Below the pieces are notes generated by a model that worked only from the letters and a program-made list of their open reading frames with translations, searched no databases and was not told where the DNA came from. Shown one piece after another: positions 49,189-51,505 of a stretch of DNA of 51,505 nt. The position numbers and the translations under genes are program-made. Source of the stretch: CAMAVH01 sp964628235 (GTDB taxonomy: Bacteria; Pseudomonadota; Alphaproteobacteria; SMXQ01); NCBI GenBank assembly GCA_964628235.1, contig CAZVLU010000021.1, positions 1 to 51,505 of the forward strand, read 5' to 3'. Each line of letters begins with the position of its first letter. Position 1 is the first letter of the stretch.

Positions 49189-50676
49189 ATGATCAAGAAC
49201 GGCAAACAGCATGTGGCTTCGCTGCGCGACGGTCGCCAAGTCTTCATCAACGGCGAACTGGCTGGCGACGTCACCGAACATAACGCGTTTCGCAACTCCA
49301 TCCGCTCCATCGCGGGCCTCTACGACTTCCAGTCGGCGCCCGAAAACAAAGAGCTGATGACCTACACAACCGACACCAAGCAGACGGCGCATAAGATGTG
49401 GCGCATGGCCACTAGCTATGCCGATCTCGTCGATCGACGCAAAGCGCTCGAAGCCTGGGCCGAACTGAGCGGCGGCTTTCTCGGCCGTTCGCCTGAGCAT
49501 GTCGCGTCCTGCATCACCGGCATGGCGATGGGCCTTTCGGTGTTCGAGGAGTACAATAAGGACCGCGCCGGCGCGCTGATGGACTACTACCGCTACGCGC
49601 GCGACAACGACCTTTACCTGACCTACGTCATCATCAATCCGCAGGCAGACCGCTCCAAGTCCGCCGCCGGCCAGGCCAACGAATTCTTGTCTGCCGGCAT
49701 CGTCGACGAAGACGCCCAGGGTCTCACCATCCGCGGCGCCAAGATGCTCGCCACCGGCGGCATCATGGCCAACGAAGTGCTCGTCACCTGCATTTCTCCG
49801 CTGCAGCCCGGCGAAGAGAAATACGCTTACTCCTTTGCGATTCCGATGAATACCAAGGGCCTCAAGCTGATGTCGCGCAAGTCCTACGAGCAGAATGCCG
49901 ACAATGTGTTCGACAGCCCGCTCTCCAAGCGCTTCGACGAGAACGACGCGCTGATTTATTTCGATGATGTGAAAGTGCCCTGGGACCGCGTGTTCGTGAA
50001 CCAGGACGTCGCCATGACGCTCAAGCAGTTCCACGCGACGCCGGCGCACGTCTATCAGAACTACCAGGCGCAGGTCCGCTTGATGGTGAAGATGCGTTTC
50101 CTCACTGGTATCGCCTATCGCACAGCCGAGATGAACGGCATTCTAAACTTCCCGCAGGTCAAGGAGACGCTGGGCCAGCTCGCGGCCGAAGCGGCGATGG
50201 TCGAGGCGCTCGTCGCCGCCATGGAAGCCAAGGGCAAACAGACCGGCCCGTACTTCATTCCCGACCGCCACACCCTCTACACCGCCCAGGTGCTGACGCA
50301 GCAGCTCTATCCGAAAGTCGTCAACACGCTGCGCGATCTCGCCGGCGGCGGGATGATCATGCTGCCCTCGTCGATCATGGATTTCGCGAATCCCGAGCTG
50401 AACGATCTCATCATGAAGACGCAGCAGTCCCCGGCAGCGGGCTCCAAGGAGCGCGTGAAGTTCTACAAGCTGGCCTGGGACGCCGTCGGCTCCGAGTTCG
50501 GCTCGCGCCACACCCAGTACGAGATGTTCTATGCCGGCGCCACCTTCGTCACCAAAGGTCACTCCTTCCGCACCTACGACTGGAAGCGCTCGACTGAACT
50601 GCTCGACAAGATGCTGGGCAGCTACGACCTCGAGACCGAGCTTGGAAAGAAGAAGCTCGGCAAGGCCGCCGAGTAG
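49189..50676 (+). CDS. HpaB-type flavin-dependent aromatic hydroxylase
   Basis: A 495-residue monooxygenase of the 4-hydroxyphenylacetate 3-monooxygenase (HpaB) / TftD group, with an acyl-CoA dehydrogenase-like fold. Features are RDGRQVFINGEL at the start, the N-terminal helical domain, FDDVKVPWDRVFV after the beta barrel, and the C-terminal helical bundle with DLAGGGMIMLPSS and GSEFGSRHTQYEMFY. It uses reduced flavin from the flavin reductase and oxygen to add a hydroxyl to a phenolic or similar ring. The exact substrate cannot be given. An AAGGA ribosome site precedes the ATG. Confidence 0.92.
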   Translation: MIKNGKQHVASLRDGRQVFINGELAGDVTEHNAFRNSIRSIAGLYDFQSAPENKELMTYTTDTKQTAHKMWRMATSYADLVDRRKALEAWAELSGGFLGRSPEHVASCITGMAMGLSVFEEYNKDRAGALMDYYRYARDNDLYLTYVIINPQADRSKSAAGQANEFLSAGIVDEDAQGLTIRGAKMLATGGIMANEVLVTCISPLQPGEEKYAYSFAIPMNTKGLKLMSRKSYEQNADNVFDSPLSKRFDENDALIYFDDVKVPWDRVFVNQDVAMTLKQFHATPAHVYQNYQAQVRLMVKMRFLTGIAYRTAEMNGILNFPQVKETLGQLAAEAAMVEALVAAMEAKGKQTGPYFIPDRHTLYTAQVLTQQLYPKVVNTLRDLAGGGMIMLPSSIMDFANPELNDLIMKTQQSPAAGSKERVKFYKLAWDAVGSEFGSRHTQYEMFYAGATFVTKGHSFRTYDWKRSTELLDKMLGSYDLETELGKKKLGKAAE

Positions 50677-50707
50677 AGAACAGAGTTAGTCAGCAAGGAT
50701 ATCCGCC

Positions 50708-51094
50708 ATGCCCGTCAATAAAATCCACGACGAATTTCGTGCCGTCGATCTCGATAGCGGTTGGCAAGCCCCCGCCGGCTACAAGCCTGGCTCGGGCGTC
50801 TACGAGAAGATCATCTCCGGAGCCCTCGATGAAGTGAACAAGCGCGGCACGCGCACGCGCCTGCTGAAGTTCGATCCTGGCGCGTTCTCGACCTCGACCA
50901 TCGTCCATGACTACTGGGAAGAGGTCTATTTGCTTCGCGGCGACTTGATCGTCGGCAACGACGCCCAGGGCAACGGCGGCCGCCCCTTCACCGGCGACAC
51001 CTATGCCGTGCGTCCGCCGGGCGCGATCCATGGCCCGTTCAAGTCGGAAACGGGCTGCACCTTGCTCGAAATCCACTACTACGATCCGGTCTAA
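50708..51094 (+). CDS. Single-domain cupin protein
   Basis: A 128-residue cupin. The barrel begins with TRTRLLKFDPGAFST, the first cupin motif is around HDYWEEVYLLRGDLIVG (H, E), and the second around GDTYAVRPPGAIHGPF with a His. A bound metal is likely. It is placed 31 bp after the hydroxylase and 34 bp before an amidase gene, so it is part of the catabolic operon. It could be a dioxygenase, isomerase or sensor. Confidence 0.87.
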   Translation: MPVNKIHDEFRAVDLDSGWQAPAGYKPGSGVYEKIISGALDEVNKRGTRTRLLKFDPGAFSTSTIVHDYWEEVYLLRGDLIVGNDAQGNGGRPFTGDTYAVRPPGAIHGPFKSETGCTLLEIHYYDPV

Positions 51095-51128
51095 CGGACC
51101 GGCCTAAAGGAACGACGGGGGACATCGC

Positions 51129-51505
51129 GTGAAGCCGCTGCAGGCACTGGCCGAAGATTTGGCGAACGGGCGCACGACCAGTCGCGCGCTCGTCGATGGC
51201 TGTCTGGAGCGGATCAACGATCCGGCGGGCGAGGGCAAGCGCGTCTTCACCCAAGTCGATGCCGAGGGCGCCCGTGCCCAGGCCGACTTTGCCGATGCCC
51301 AACGCAAGCGCGGCGTGGCGCCGTCGCCTTATGCCGGCATTCCGATCTCGGTCAAAGACCTGTTCGACATTCAGGGCCAAGTCACGCGCGCCGGCTCGAC
51401 GGTTCTCGCCGGCAACGCGCCCGCGACGGCCGACGCGCCGCCGGTCGCCAAGCTGCGCGCCGCCGGCTTCGTGCTGATCGGTCGCACCAACATGACCGAG
51501 TTCGC
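51129..51505 (+). CDS. Amidase signature family protein (5' part, cut by window end)
   Basis: The frame starts with GTG at 51129, preceded by GGGGGAC, and stays open to the last base, giving 125 residues of a protein usually near 450. It matches the N-terminal part of amidase-signature enzymes: TSRALVDGCLERI, FTQVDAEGA, YAGIPISVKDLFD with catalytic Lys76, GSTVLAG and PPVAKLRAAGFVLIGRTN. The catalytic Ser pair lies beyond the window. As the last visible gene of the HpaB operon it may release ammonia from an amide formed in the pathway. Confidence 0.88.
   Translation, partial: MKPLQALAEDLANGRTTSRALVDGCLERINDPAGEGKRVFTQVDAEGARAQADFADAQRKRGVAPSPYAGIPISVKDLFDIQGQVTRAGSTVLAGNAPATADAPPVAKLRAAGFVLIGRTNMTEF

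Noticed and set aside
1..51505. tRNA genes, CRISPR arrays, insertion sequences, integrase or prophage genes
   Set aside because: No cloverleaf-like sequence, spaced repeats, transposase or integrase motifs were found in the gaps or frames on either strand.

Overview
The window is GC-rich chromosomal DNA from an alphaproteobacterium, most likely of the order Hyphomicrobiales (Rhizobiales). This is inferred from an NdvA/ChvA-type cyclic glucan exporter, an OpgH-type glucan synthase, a membrane-bound PuuD-type urate oxidase with a cytochrome c tail, many stand-alone solute-binding proteins and several ABC importers for small organics. No tRNA, rRNA, CRISPR array, insertion sequence or phage gene was seen. 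The genus cannot be fixed from the sequence alone. About 44 protein genes are packed closely, many with 1-4 bp overlaps; the amidase gene at the right edge and mfd at the left edge are cut by the window.

Layout. 1-1474: 3' part of mfd. 1496-7365 (minus): surface-polysaccharide genes (family 2 glycosyltransferase, zinc-ribbon methyltransferase, WcaJ-like initiating sugar transferase, large YfhO-like membrane protein). 7520-10447 (minus): a lone TctC-type binding protein and opgH. 10537-17328: a compact group of zinc-less MDR dehydrogenase, PTPS/QueD-fold protein, family 4 glycosyltransferase, methyltransferase, RibD-C reductase, GTP cyclohydrolase II, cytochrome b561 and creatininase-family amidohydrolase. 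It looks like a pathway making a modified, glycosylated pterin- or pyrimidine-type compound from GTP, and it is my best candidate for an undescribed system. 17435-20481: ndvA, a DUF924 gene and an EI24/CysZ-like gene. 20650-23744: an orphan molybdenum-hydroxylase large subunit and two small membrane proteins. 23811-25837: a two-gene sodium:solute symporter with a clear terminator.

26176-26814 is an unrecognised gene. 26852-30548 (minus): binding protein, ATPase and permease of an ABC importer, coupled to a Rieske oxygenase. 30726-36265: urate catabolism, with puuD-puuE-uraD/uraH fusion on the minus strand diverging from an allantoate amidohydrolase-like gene and an M20 peptidase on the plus strand. 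36370-38477: a two-domain VOC (extradiol-dioxygenase-like) protein and a split YeeE/YedE transporter.

38474-51505 is a catabolic region for aromatic compounds. A LysR regulator, followed by a secreted glycoside hydrolase, diverges from an operon that interleaves LigA-like and LigB-like ring-cleavage subunits with a complete ABC importer. A perfect LysR-type palindrome lies between regulator and operon and a strong terminator ends the operon. Next come a lone binding protein, a tandem RidA-like protein and a DUF2848 protein. The last block is a MarR regulator, flavin reductase, HpaB-type monooxygenase, cupin and the start of an amidase. Uptake, ring hydroxylation, ring opening and amide hydrolysis are all represented, but the substrate is not evident.
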